From: Rhizophagus irregularis
Lineage: Eukaryota; Glomeromycota; Glomeromycetes; Glomerales; Glomeraceae
DNA: 64,000 nucleotides
Assembly: GCF_026210795.1 (NCBI RefSeq)
Contig: NC_089444.1
Location: forward strand, 4,206,501-4,270,500
Reading direction: 5' to 3'
Positions 22,092 to 33,300 of this stretch are shown here, one piece after another; within the stretch, counting starts at the first letter, position 1, and each line of letters begins with the position of its first letter. The notes beneath the pieces were generated by a model that worked only from the letters and a program-made list of their open reading frames with translations, searched no databases and had not been told where the DNA came from. The position numbers and the translations under genes are program-made.

Positions 22092-23752
22092 GGTATAGAT
22101 TAAATAATACTAGACCAATCACATTATTGGAAACAGCTAGAAAAGTTATGATGAAAATAATTACAAAACGTATCTCGAAGATAATAGTAGAACATCAAAT
22201 TTTGCAAGGTTATCAATACGCGAGTTTACCCCTAAATTCAACTTTTGAACCATTACGGATAATTAACGAGATAATTCAATATAGTAATAAATGTGATAAA
22301 GAATTATGGATTCTTGCTCTTGACATGTCAAAGGCTTATGATCAGATTAATATTTTTATGCTTGAAAAAGTGATGAAAAGAATTAAATTTCCAGTAGAAT
22401 TAATTAATTTATTAACAGGTTTATCGATTAGACGGAAAAATAAAGTTTTTACACCTTATGGTTTAACGGACACTTTTGATATGCAATGCGGGATTGATCA
22501 AGGGGAAATAATTTTGCTGCTTTTATGGATTATTTACTACGATCCTTTATTAACAAAAATCAAGAACTCAAATCTAGAATATGATATAGATGGTGTTAAA
22601 GTTAATAATATTTATGAAAACATCGAAGAAAAAATTAATTTTAACTTTCTGGGTTTAGCGTATATGGATGATGATACAAATTTCATGGCTGGAAACCAGG
22701 AAAATTTAGAAAAATTTTATCAATTGCTGACACCTTTTATAATCTTAATGATATAAAAATTAATAAGGATAAATCTGAATTATTGTTAAGAAAAAAATAT
22801 ATCCCAGAATCGTTATCTTTGAGTTTTGGAAAATCGATAGTTAATATTAAACCTACTAGTCAAACAGGATCAATTAGACTTCTAGAAGTTTGGTTCAATG
22901 CTTTCAATAGAAGAAATCATGTAATTTATCAAATTAAACATAAGATTAATAACTGCTGCGATTCAATGATGTTAAGAAAAAAATTAACAGATAAACAAAT
23001 GGTTTATATTTTTAATGTCTTAATCATACCAAGAATTGAGTATAGAGCACAACTAATCATTTTATCAGAACAAGAATGTAACAAATTTATGGCAAAATTT
23101 CGTATTTTATTTAAACATAAGTTAAAATTTATGAAAACTACACCAAATTTAATAATTCATTTAAAAGAGATGTTTAATGTTAAAAATATTGAGGATAACC
23201 AATTACAAGCAAAAACAACTAATTTTATCTTACAAATCAATGATAAAAATGAATTAGGAATGATCACAAAAATTCGTTTATATAATCTTCAACAATTGTT
23301 ATTTTTAAACGATAATCCTATTTATTTATTAAAAGAAAAAGATATTATTAGATATAAAAAAATTTTTATGACGCAATTAAAAAATCATTATATATTAGAG
23401 TGTATTAAAAAGTATTAAGAATCAAAATTTTAGCATTGCTATTAATGATACAATAGACAAAATGGAAATAATTGGAGGGAATATTTTAATTAAAGATATT
23501 TTACCTGAAGAAATTTATTTTAAAAATTTACGATCGATAAAAAAACTCAATATTATGTTTGCAAATCAAATTTTGACATTAGATGGGAAAATTTTATTAA
23601 CGTTAAAAGAAATTTTGGGAAAACGATTTAAAAAATTTTTTAGTCCAAATAGATCTTTAATTGAAAAAAGTTGGAAAATTATAGAAGATTGTCTTTTAGA
23701 TAACAATGAAGTAATAAAGAGACAAATTTCTATTGAAGCTAAGAATAAATAG
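22092..23752 (+). pseudogene. LINE-C reverse transcriptase region
   Basis: Begins mid-domain with NNTRPITLLETARKVM. Motifs are ILALDMSKAYDQINIFML (motif A), CGIDQGEIILLLLWIIYYDP (motif B) and FLGLAYMDDDTNFM (motif C, again MDD). Open frames are 22127-22756, 22783-23418 and 23462-23752, separated by a frame change near 22750 and a stop near 23418. The latter part is the helical thumb/connector sequence seen in LINE-B. Codon use is extremely AT-rich compared with LINE-A/B. Confidence 0.85.
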
Positions 23753-23796
23753 GCATTAGTTTCGCTCATAACTTAAAAGGAACAATTCCAACTAAA

Positions 23797-24858
23797 ATGA
23801 ATTCAGAACCTATAAATAATGGTTTTGTTTTTGGAAAAAAGAAGGTTCATAACGATATAATTTTGGTTTATGGAAAAAATTATAATTTGGGATCTTATGA
23901 TATAGTATTGGAACATTATATAACGGTTAATAACCCAGATGATTTATTTATGGGTTTAAAAAAGTGTTTAGGATGTGTTTTGGATGAAACAAGCAACTTT
24001 GGACACCTTGAAAGAATATATAAGAAAAGTAATTGTTTAGTTAAATTAAGAATAGAAGATGTTTATTTTCTCAAAAATTATTTAAATTCACATGCAATGA
24101 TAATACAAGAAACTGATTCATATATAGTACCAGATATTATTCAATCACACATTGAGTCAAATATATGGCATGAACATAAATTTATTATAGAACCAACGCT
24201 TTTTAAACAACATGATATTAGATTAAATATTTTTGATTTCAATATGCAAAAATCAACGCAAAATTGTATAGAAAAATATGTTAAAAAAGAAAAATTTAAT
24301 AAGAACTTAACAATCAAAAGGCTAAACGTTATTAACTCCAAATTAATACAACAACATGGAGAACAAATTTTCGTATATATAGATGGTTCTGTTATAAATA
24401 ATGGGACAGAAAATATCAATGGAATGGCTGGTTTACATTTTTACGATAAAGATCATAAATTAATTGAAGAATTTTACGTTAATATTGAACATTGGATTTC
24501 TCCAAGTAAAGCAGAAGTGACAAGTTTTATACTCGCGTTGCTTATCGTTCATAATATTAATAATATCGAAATAATTGCAGATAATGAATTTATCTTAAAT
24601 TGTTTTAATGAAATAATAGGCAAAACTGAAATTTATAATACACGTAAATTATTAAAAACGCAAAATAACATTTATATTTGGGCTTTAATTCAACAATTTA
24701 TAGATTTACATGAGATAATTATACCGACAATCACGAAAATTAAAGCACATAGCGATAATATATATCATAATTTTTTAGATCAACAAATTAAAAATCGATA
24801 TTCAGATAGGAATAGTTTATATTCGGTTAATTTTAATTTTTTCAACTTGACAAAATAG
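23797..24858 (+). pseudogene. LINE-C connector and RNase H domain
   Basis: 353-residue open frame. The second half is a ribonuclease H domain with FVYIDGSVINNGTENINGMA (first Asp), SPSKAEVTSFILAL (Glu), IEIIADNEFILN (Asp) and TKIKAHSDNIYHNFLDQQ (His, Asp). It ends at 24858, after which the C-terminal region continues with further stops. It belongs to the same ORF2 as the upstream reverse transcriptase. Confidence 0.85.
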
Positions 24859-25158
24859 AATATATGCTTACATGGAATAATATTATCATCGAAAAACCGA
24901 TTAGACATTTTATATGATATTATAACGAAACTTTAAATTTAGAAAAATTTTTTAATCTTTGGAGAAATCGAAAATATACTTTAGATAGTGTTGAATGGGC
25001 AATTACATTCGAATTTTTAAAGGAAAATGAAAATGCTTTACAAACTAATTTCCGTACTACGAAAAGATGTCGTTATAAGATCTAAAATTTAATCGAAGAA
25101 ATTCCGACCGTAGAACATCGTAAATTATCCAATTTTGATATATATAAGGATTGGAAAT

Positions 25159-26879
25159 TAGGGATTGGAAAAGATTCGATTAAAATCGTATCTATCGAAA
25201 ATCGACAAAAATCGATTTTAAATCGATTATTGAATAAAAATCGAATCTATTTATTGTGGCGCAGTATCGTTAATAAATGTTTATTAATGACACAAGTTAG
25301 CATTTTGCAGTATTAAACAAGGAAGTATTACGTCATTACGTGATGAAGCAGACGAACTCTTTGTTAGAATAATATGTATTACATCATTTGTAATCAAAAT
25401 ATCAAAAATTTTTTTTAAAGTAACTTTTAAAATGTAATGAAATTTTTATTTGCAGATGCTTTAAAACGTCGAAAAATTTCTATAGCTTCTAAACTAAATA
25501 CTTACACGTCTATAATGATAATAATAATAATTTATTAATTAAAGATACGTTTTATTGATTAAAAATATAAATATTAACAATTTTTATTTATTTATTTATT
25601 TATGGAAATAACAGAAATAATGAAAATAAAACGAAGAGAATGTGCAATAACAAAAAGAAGAGTAAGAAACAAAATATAATGAAAAAAATAATGAATGAAG
25701 ATCAACAAAAGAAGTGAAGGGAAGAACAAAATAAATGAAGAGGAATAAAAAGTAATGAAAGAAACAAAGGTGGAGTAAAAAAAATGAAAGAAGCAAAAGA
25801 GAGGTGAAAAAGGGATGAAAAAAATGAAGGGGATAAAAAGGAACGAAAAAAATGAAGGAATGAAAAGGAATGAAAAAAATGAAGGGAAATGAAAGGAACA
25901 AAAGAAAATGAAGGCCTTTATAACATATTTTCAGCCCACTTAAAGACAGAAAAAAATTTGCCAACTTCTCTGTCAATTTCTAATCATTTGCATACGCGAT
26001 ATAAAACACGGGGAGTGAAAAGGAGTGAAAGAAACGAGGGACGAGCAAAAAGGAACGAAAAAAAATGAAGTGGAGTGAAATAGAAATGCAAAAATTAAGG
26101 AAATAAAAGTAACAAATGAAACAAAAGATAAAAAAATAGTAGGGAATAAAAAAATGAAGGAAACCAACTGACCAAATAAAAACCATAAAATAAACGAAAT
26201 ATGATAGACAAAATAAAAAAAATAATAAAAAAAAATAAAAGAAAGAATACACCGAGAAGAACTAAGGATCTAAAAGAAAACAAAATAAAGTTAGAAAGGA
26301 AATGTAAGGAACAAAATATAAGAAACGAAGTGTAAGAGACAAAATAAAAAAAAAACAATAACTTCAAAAAATCGTGACTATGTAATACTAAACACACCTT
26401 AATTGCAAAGAGCAAAAGACTGAAAGGAGTAAGAACTTAAAGAGAATAAAATAAAGTTAGCAAGAAATAAAATATAAAAACAATAAAAGAAAAAAAAAGA
26501 AAAACATACCAGCTGAGCGAAGGGTTTAAAGTTGGGAAAGTACTAGAAATAATAAACAAATAAACATTTATTGATGATGATGTAATCGCGTAACCAATCA
26601 AAAACGTGGGTGTGATCAGTGAATTTGACATTCTCAAATTATATTACTTTTAATTAAATAAATTCATTAAAATATAAAAATTCTATTATTATAAATAATC
26701 TTTTAAGTATAATTATAAATTTGCACCGTAATTTGTATTTTTTGTGAAATATAAATTCGATTAGTTTCGATTATCAAAAATCGAAAATCGAATCTTAAAA
26801 TCGATATTTGCGAAATGATTAATCGCGATTAATCAATTTTAAAATCGATTCCAATAATGGGAATCGATTCCAATCCCTA
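25159..26879. mobile_element. 1721-bp non-autonomous hAT element in LINE-C
   Basis: Inverted ends are TAGGGATTGGAA; the subterminal regions are rich in AATCGATT motifs. The 8-bp duplication TTGGAAAT lies at 25151-25158 and 26880-26887. Removing the element leaves the LINE-C zinc finger in frame, starting CPVCERKKETFGHVWRC, which confirms the boundaries. No transposase was recognised. The core (about 25600-26520) is strongly purine-rich on the plus strand, and its long minus-strand frames are low-complexity Phe/Ser artefacts. Confidence 0.9.
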
Positions 26880-26987
26880 TTGGAAATGTCCTGTTTGTGA
26901 ACGAAAGAAAGAAACTTTTGGACATGTTTGGCGTTGTTATTCAAATCGTAAAAAAATGTGAAATATTATATATTATTCTATAATATG
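26880..26987 (+). pseudogene. LINE-C C-terminal zinc finger remnant
   Basis: Short piece between the hAT element and Polinton B encoding CPVCERKKETFGHVWRCYSN, the Cys-Cys-His-Cys finger typical of the C-terminus in this LINE group, then a stop. The protein's final helical region is displaced to 48376-48880 by Polinton B. Confidence 0.8.
26982..26987. other. Target-site duplication AATATG, left copy (right copy 48370-48375)
   Basis: Identical 6-bp direct repeats abut the two tips of Polinton B (GTCATCGGGCTGG read inward on both sides). Six base pairs is the duplication length established for Polinton/Maverick integrases. Confidence 0.9.
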
Positions 26988-27451
26988 GTCATCGGGCTGG
27001 ATGTGGGAGGTGCAAGCACCACCCACCTCCGGGTCTACGACCCGTCGCAGTACCTATATGGCCCCTACGGGGCTCAGGAATTCCCATATATCCGCCACAA
27101 TCTGGGACAACATCTGGAACAAATATATATACCAAATAACTAGAAAACAATAGAAAAGGAAGCAATAACGGATATAATGAGAGGGTTGTCCCAGATGTGG
27201 CAGATGTGGCAGATGTTTCAGAAAAATTATGAGAGGACATCCCCCCAGAAAAAGTTTTATTTTTACCCCCCCAGATCCGCCACATCCGGAACATCTGGAA
27301 CAAGTCAGGATTCCGTCTAATAATCTGTTGGAAGCAGTGAGACAGCAAACCAGGTAGATTAACAGGTAAGCCCCTAGGAGGTCTATAAAGCCAGTAAGAC
27401 CAACCCCGTCCAGCCCCCATCAGAAAAAATAAGTAATTGAACAATGGGTAT
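26988..27451. repeat. Polinton B left terminal inverted repeat (464 bp)
   Basis: Aligns over its full length with the reverse complement of 46611-46664 plus 47960-48369. The outer 90 bp contain three perfect short stem-loops: GGTGCAAGCACC (27009-27020), GGGTCTACGACCC (27031-27043) and GCCCCTACGGGGC (27061-27073). By eye 17 differences separate the two repeats, 16 of them transitions. Confidence 0.9.
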
Positions 27452-27590
27452 ACCATAAGTAACATACAATGATGAACTTACACACTTTACTGTAGGTATT
27501 AAACACTCAATATCATACTTGTACAAAGCGTAGTAATAGATACTGTACGTAAATTAATAATAATAATTTTTTATTAGTGGATTATTATGG

Positions 27591-28030
27591 GTGAGTGGAG
27601 TACGTTTCTTTTTTTCCTTTTTTTTTTACGCAGCTACTTCTCTTGCCAAAGATCTTGGTCTCGATCTTGTAGACATCTATGGAATCCATAAATGGATCCA
27701 AATGCAGGCATCGCCCCTCAACGACCCGGACATAGTAAGAGAGATGGTCAGAAACCTTCCGGTCAAAGAATTCAGAAAGCATCTCAAGATAAACAGACTC
27801 TGGTACAACTATTGTAAAGCCGAGTTGTGAAAGCGGCATGAGAAAGCCGAGGAGGCATACGACAGGGCAGTAGAAAAGAAGGAAAAAGCGGGGGATGATC
27901 TTGGTCAATCATTTGAGGAGGAGGGTATTGGAAATCGTGAACTTCATGAGCTTAATTGGAAGGCGTATCAAAAGGCTTGTAAAGAGTTATCGGAAGCTAG
28001 AAAAGAGCATTGTATGGTAAGGTGGACTAT
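27591..28030 (+). pseudogene. Polinton B terminal small helical protein region
   Basis: Counterpart of 21187-21597 in Polinton A, sharing the charged helical segment KRHEKAEEAYDRAVEKKEKA. The N-terminal part is different in sequence from copy A. It lies about 140 bp inside the terminal repeat, upstream of the helicase on the same strand. Unknown family; fossil part. Confidence 0.5.
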
Positions 28031-28265
28031 TGAGCGGTGTGGATTTCACTAGATATATGTGGATTGAAAAAGGGGAAGGGAAGATTTAGAGCAGTCGTAA
28101 AGGTTTGTGGTTTATAGTTTTTTTTTTTACCTCTAGAAAATAACCGGGTATGATCGGAGGACCGCAGGACCGCAGGACTACAGGAGGGTAACCAGGTAGG
28201 AGTGCAGATCTTTGGAAAAAATATTCGGCAATTGAAGATTAGGTAACTATAAATTAGTACTCGAT

Positions 28266-30542
28266 TTGATAGAACAAAAAATGACTGCCCAAACTAGCAC
28301 TCAAGTTCAAGTTATCCCCAAATTCGGTGAACAGAAGAAGGCTTTTAGTATTAATGAGCTTAAACGGCTCATTAATGCTGCAAAGAATATGAGGGATCTC
28401 AATCAAGCTAAAGGTTATCTTTGCAGTTACTTTATCCCCTGCTCCAACCCGCATGGAGTCTTCATGTGGCGGTCAGAAATCAAAAACCTCGAGCACATCC
28501 CTGATAAAAATATTAGTAAACTTATCCGTCCAATTACCAAAGTCTTTTACACACAATCCGAACAAGGTCCTTCACAAAAGGTTGAATTCAATATCAACAA
28601 ATGGTTTATGATCGAATATAGTACTGTATGTGTAGCTACCTGTAACCCTCAAAAATCCCGTATCTTTAAACTAGGTGGCCAACTTTATCTCAATATCTTC
28701 CCAGGATTTCTCCATATCCTGCGTCCGATATCCACTTTTGAGTCTACAACCCATCAGGCAGTTAAATTTATCTTCTCCCACATTCAGAATATCTGGTGTT
28801 CAGGCGATTGGAATCTTACTGAGTATATCATCAAGTGGTTGGCCGGTGTGTCTGCTGGAAGGAAAATGTATTCGATTCTCTACCTGAAATCTGGACAGGG
28901 TTGGGGTAAGAGTATTATAACAGATTTCATTCAACGTAGTGTTTTAGGTACTCAACTTGTTTATAAGACCAGCGATCCTCAGACAATTCTTGGAAGTTTC
29001 AATGGGCAATTACAGGGTAAGGTTCTTCTTCTTCTCGAGGAAATGCCCACAGAAAAAAGCCAGTGGAATAATCTGTATCGATCATTGAAGGATAAGGTAA
29101 CAGGCGACATAATGGAAATCCATGAAAAATACAAGACGCCAACACATTACAAAAACTTTATATCCACCATTGTACTCACCAATGAAAATGCTCTCAGAGT
29201 GGAGAATGACGATAGGCGCACAGTATTCTTGGATGTGTCACCATTCCGCAAGGGAGACCTCAACTACTTTAAGAAACTCAGTGACGCTATGAAATACCCA
29301 GGTGCCAGTGAGGCATTCTATGCTTACTTGAGAGCCATTGCAGACACTTACCCAGACTTCAATGAAAATCCACCACCTATGACAACATCTAAGCAGGATC
29401 ACATCATATCGACTCTCCCACCCCTATTTCAATTCATAAAGGACACTTACCTCATAGTAAAAAATCATATAACTGACCTACCTGTTCAAGAATTTTATAG
29501 GGTATATACTTCATACTGTGAAACTCATTGCATTACACCCCTATCAAAGATAAATGCTTCTAGAATCCTATCAAATGAGTTGGGTATAAATAGCAGAAAA
29601 ATACGTGTAGGTAAGGCAACACCACGAGTTTACAGCATATCCAGGGAGGACCTTTACAAGAAGTTTCTCACCAAAAAATGGATTCATGAAACAGATGAAA
29701 TCAATATAGAAGGAATAGATGTAGAAACTCCTGAGAAGCTCGCATCTGATCCAAATGCCTTGGTGAAGTTCTTGGCAAATATATATAATTCAGCTAGTAA
29801 ATCGCAAGTAGATCAAGAGAAAGTGGAACTAGTTGTTGAGAAATCTGTTGAAGAAAAACCTACTGAAGAGCAACCAGTTGCCAAAAAGGCTCCTCCACCA
29901 GTACCACCTAAACCTGATTGCTTGAAGGTAAAACCTGCACCTGTCATCAAAGAGGATTCTGTCCCTGAAAAACCTCCAGCTCCCATAGAGTCAAATACTG
30001 ATGAAATTATAGACAGTTTCTCAGACTGTTATCTATCTGATGAGGAACCTGATCAAGAAGATGAGCCGCCTGCTGAAGAACCTGCACTTAAAGCTGTTGA
30101 TGACTACGACATCTTAGATGACTTGCTATCTGACTCAGATCCTACAACTGCAGACCAAGTTTCTGAGCAACAACCTGAGTCTCCTGCAGAATCTTCTGCA
30201 AAATCTGAATCCCTCGCAGATTCCAAATCTTCTACAGAACCTGTAGTAGAACTGACTCCCGAAGAGCAATCTATCCCAGAACCTGACACAGAACCAGAAG
30301 TCGACTGGGATCCCAAACCAAAGGAAGGTACTCAAGCACACTGGGCTTGGCATAAAAGACACCGATGGAATCGTAAGCCATGGGTCAAGAATTCAAAGGA
30401 CCAGGTCTTCAATGATCTCTACAATACAGGTAAGGATTTATGGGCTAAGTACCAAGACGCGTCAGACGACTATGACTGGGAAATACTCGCGTTTGAAGTA
30501 GAGGAATGTCCCACAACACGTATTGAAAACAAGTACCAGTAA
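28266..30542 (+). CDS. Polinton B SF3-type helicase with long acidic, proline-rich tail
   Basis: 758-residue frame. Residues about 190-320 form a superfamily 3-type helicase/ATPase: Walker A GQGWGKS (210-216), Walker B VLLLLEEMP (251-259) and motif C-like STIVLTNEN (298-306). SF3 helicases unwind DNA in replication of small DNA viruses, virophages and some Polinton relatives. The tail from about 500 is Glu/Pro/Ser-rich with KKAPPPVPPKPD, an SH3-ligand-like motif. The helicase resembles that of copy A throughout, and the conserved region continues in both copies, here to about 30840. The SF3 call rests on motifs only. Confidence 0.75.
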   Translation: MIEQKMTAQTSTQVQVIPKFGEQKKAFSINELKRLINAAKNMRDLNQAKGYLCSYFIPCSNPHGVFMWRSEIKNLEHIPDKNISKLIRPITKVFYTQSEQGPSQKVEFNINKWFMIEYSTVCVATCNPQKSRIFKLGGQLYLNIFPGFLHILRPISTFESTTHQAVKFIFSHIQNIWCSGDWNLTEYIIKWLAGVSAGRKMYSILYLKSGQGWGKSIITDFIQRSVLGTQLVYKTSDPQTILGSFNGQLQGKVLLLLEEMPTEKSQWNNLYRSLKDKVTGDIMEIHEKYKTPTHYKNFISTIVLTNENALRVENDDRRTVFLDVSPFRKGDLNYFKKLSDAMKYPGASEAFYAYLRAIADTYPDFNENPPPMTTSKQDHIISTLPPLFQFIKDTYLIVKNHITDLPVQEFYRVYTSYCETHCITPLSKINASRILSNELGINSRKIRVGKATPRVYSISREDLYKKFLTKKWIHETDEINIEGIDVETPEKLASDPNALVKFLANIYNSASKSQVDQEKVELVVEKSVEEKPTEEQPVAKKAPPPVPPKPDCLKVKPAPVIKEDSVPEKPPAPIESNTDEIIDSFSDCYLSDEEPDQEDEPPAEEPALKAVDDYDILDDLLSDSDPTTADQVSEQQPESPAESSAKSESLADSKSSTEPVVELTPEEQSIPEPDTEPEVDWDPKPKEGTQAHWAWHKRHRWNRKPWVKNSKDQVFNDLYNTGKDLWAKYQDASDDYDWEILAFEVEECPTTRIENKYQ

Positions 30543-30922
30543 TACTTTAGGGAGGTAGTAGACCACTTCAAGGACTAGATCGAATATAATAGGAACTTAC
30601 CTAAAACACCTAGCCGTAAAGAACTCGCAGATCTAATAAGAGTATACAAGGAGGATCGTGATGCCGAGATTATCCCTACTACATCTGGTTATGAAACTAT
30701 AAAGATGAATACGGGTAAGGCATGAGAAATCCCAGAGGAGCGTCCAAAGACCGAGATGGAATGCCAGTGGGAGGCTGCTAATGGATTTGTAGACGAGTTG
30801 GATATTGATGAGGCCTGTGATATGATTGACTCCTTTTAATAAGATAAGCGCCTCTTAGTTATCTTATATTTTTTATATAAAAAACCTATATTACAATTGA
30901 ATACAATTCATAGTTATATCAA

Positions 30923-32600
30923 ATGGCCTATTCAAAAATTGCACGTGCTTTACCTACAAGACCAGATATCAAAGAACTACAGTATTCAGGCGCAAGATTT
31001 TCTAGAGGAGCTATTGCCAGACTTGGACAGCAACTCCAATCCCGGTATCTAACTCATAAATTTCAGATCCTACTCCCCTATGAAAACTGGAAACCTGGTG
31101 AATGGACATCAGGAAACCAACCAGCCAGCCTCTTCTCACTCTTAGACCACTATGATGAAGCACAACTACCGGATGATGCAGATCCTGATTATTTTGAACG
31201 ATTCATAATTTATGTGAAAGATGCTCCACCGGTTGCAGGGGGATGCAATGGGGAGCTAAATGATTGCCTGTATGAATGCCTGAAGCATATCTATGGTATA
31301 TTCTCTAAAATACCCGAGACTATAAAAAAGCCTGAATATATCAAAAAGGCATTAGGTCTCAATCGTGATGCTCCAGTTCCAGTCTCATATATGGATAAGG
31401 TTGAACAACTTGCAGGAAGCCTTGCACTTAATATTGTGGGGGATTCCACTCGAATTTCCAAGAGCAAATCTGACAGACGTGCAACCCTCATCCTGTCTGA
31501 AGGCCACTACTCTCTTGCACTGAATCCCAGAAGACTTCACCCTAGTAAATTAGATAGAAAACAAAAGTCTCCCTTTGTTTATCGTGAAGATGGGGTTAAT
31601 AATGTAGTAACAATATACAATGGTAAGACAGTTAAGTCTCTTACAGTTGGACAGTTTCAGAAAGGTAAGAACTCTGATAGTTACTCCTTCATCCCTATTG
31701 AGAAGAATTGTAAAACTGGAATATATGAAACACTTGAGGAAACATACCAGAGGATCCATGAAGAGCGGGATTCCTTTCTACAGGCTACAAAGAAGTTCGG
31801 TCTAGGAATTGACTTATCTTACCACAACTGGTCGTACAAGAGAACTTCTTGCTGGCTTTTTGAACGGTTTAGTATAGGAGTTCCAGCTAATGATTCTCTT
31901 GATCCAGTCGAAGCAGAGTGGATAAGTGATGCAATGATGGGAGGTCTTATCTGGGCAGATAATGAATAGAAGGGCTATGGAAGACAATACGACATGACAA
32001 GTTTGTATCCAAGTATTCAGCAATCGAATGCTAACTTTCCAATCCAACAAGGTAAGTTTCAAATACTCAAAGACTTTGTAGACCACAGAGGTTATGCCTT
32101 GTATGGATTATTTCGTGCTAAGGTAAGTGGTAATGACATTCTCTTCCGACAGAATAAGAGGGGAGTCTGGTCGTGTTGCAAAGAGAGTTCTCAATACATT
32201 ATGGGGAGCACTCTGCCAGAGGAAACGCAATTACAAGACACTCACCACAGATCAAACAGATCCATTCAAGTTTCCGGAAGGCCACACACTTGACTCCATC
32301 ATACCAGTAGGATCTGACCAGTGGCGATTCCAATTCACAAACCCAGGTAGTCCCTTCAAGAATGAGTATCCTAGGATTGCTCCATTCTTATTAGCACATG
32401 GACGGAAGATGACTTCAGAGTTATTAGAACCATATAAGGATAAAGTATGACGCATCCATACAGATGGATTTATTCTAGAGGAACAGCCGAGTAGTCCTAC
32501 ACTTATCACTAGTCCAGAAAATGCATTCAAAGCATTGAAAGCTCTCAAGTTTGAAACCGCAGGATACTGCCATGTGAAAAATGCAAACAAGGTTATCTGG
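30923..32600 (+). pseudogene. polB: Polinton B DNA polymerase B (protein-primed type), broken
   Basis: Begins MAYSKIARALPTRPDIKELQ. N-terminal half has GGCNGELNDCLYECLKHIYG, a Cys-containing segment that could be an OTU-like or structural element (uncertain). The polymerase half shows motif A-type YDMTSLYPS, motif B-type KRVLNTLWGALCQRK and motif C-type IHTDGFIL, as in family B polymerases of Polintons and linear plasmids. It would replicate the linear element. It is a fossil with a few breaks; the copy in Polinton A keeps some sequence not seen here. Confidence 0.85.
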
Positions 32601-32719
32601 ACATGATTGCCAAGAATGCGGTTGGATTTACAGTAGGTATATATATTTTTTCTTGCTTGAATGTAAAGTCAATTTGAAGATTCCTATTTATTACAAAGTA
32701 CAAAAAAGTATAAGGAATC

Positions 32720-33190
32720 ATGTCAACATATACCGAATTAGCAAGCATTATTAACAGCACTGACAGCATTAGTGATGAAGTTATTTATGATGCATCACAC
32801 AATCAGTTCACCATTGTCTCTGATGAAACTGTCCTCAAGATTATCCGTGCATTGAAAAACACTATAGTAGTCGCATTAGTATCTGGGTTAAGCAAAACCA
32901 GCTACCTTGTCCAGGATCATGTGAAGTATATCAAGAGAATCCAGACAGCAAAGTCTCCTGTATCATATGTGAAGTTCGTGGCCAGAAAACTCTTCCCAGA
33001 TAATGCAGCATATACTGCTAAGATAGCAAAGATTCGTGAATCATACAAGAATAAACAAGCTCTCTTAGACAAACTTGAGGCCCTCTTCGAGTTGTATTAT
33101 GATGTGACTAAAGACTCATCAACCGGTCCTCCAAAGCGGGCTATCACTGTAAATGAGGCTGAGAAAACCTTAGCAGAACTTCTTGCATAA
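32720..33190 (+). CDS. Polinton B conserved 156-aa protein of unknown function
   Basis: Identical in length to 15598-16068 in Polinton A and uninterrupted in both, unlike most neighbours. Helical, Lys- and Glu-rich; ends EKTLAELLA. It follows DNA polymerase B after about 120 bp and precedes the F-box-like gene by about 110 bp. No recognised domain. The few replacements seen between the copies are mostly conservative, which could reflect past selection. Confidence 0.75.
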   Translation: MSTYTELASIINSTDSISDEVIYDASHNQFTIVSDETVLKIIRALKNTIVVALVSGLSKTSYLVQDHVKYIKRIQTAKSPVSYVKFVARKLFPDNAAYTAKIAKIRESYKNKQALLDKLEALFELYYDVTKDSSTGPPKRAITVNEAEKTLAELLA

Positions 33191-33300
33191 GCGGCTTCTG
33201 CGGTCCTGCGATCCTGTACGAATTTAGTCTATATTTTTTATCCATGTGTAATGGGCATACAGTATTTGAAGATAGCTATAGTATAAGTAACATAACATCA

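Larger units (their letters stand above)
22092..26987 (+). mobile_element. LINE-C: non-LTR retrotransposon split by two Polintons and a hAT element
   Basis: Contains reverse transcriptase, RNase H and the C-terminal finger of a LINE family distinct from LINE-A/B. Polinton A cuts it within the reverse transcriptase at 22091, a hAT element cuts the C-terminal finger at 25158, and Polinton B cuts further downstream at 26987. The last C-terminal piece continues at 48370-48880. The N-terminal endonuclease part would lie beyond Polinton A and is not in the window. Confidence 0.85.

Noticed and set aside
25596-26637. Phe/Ser-rich membrane-protein-like frames on the minus strand
   Set aside because: Low-complexity translation of a purine-rich strand in a non-autonomous hAT element; no start context or homology.
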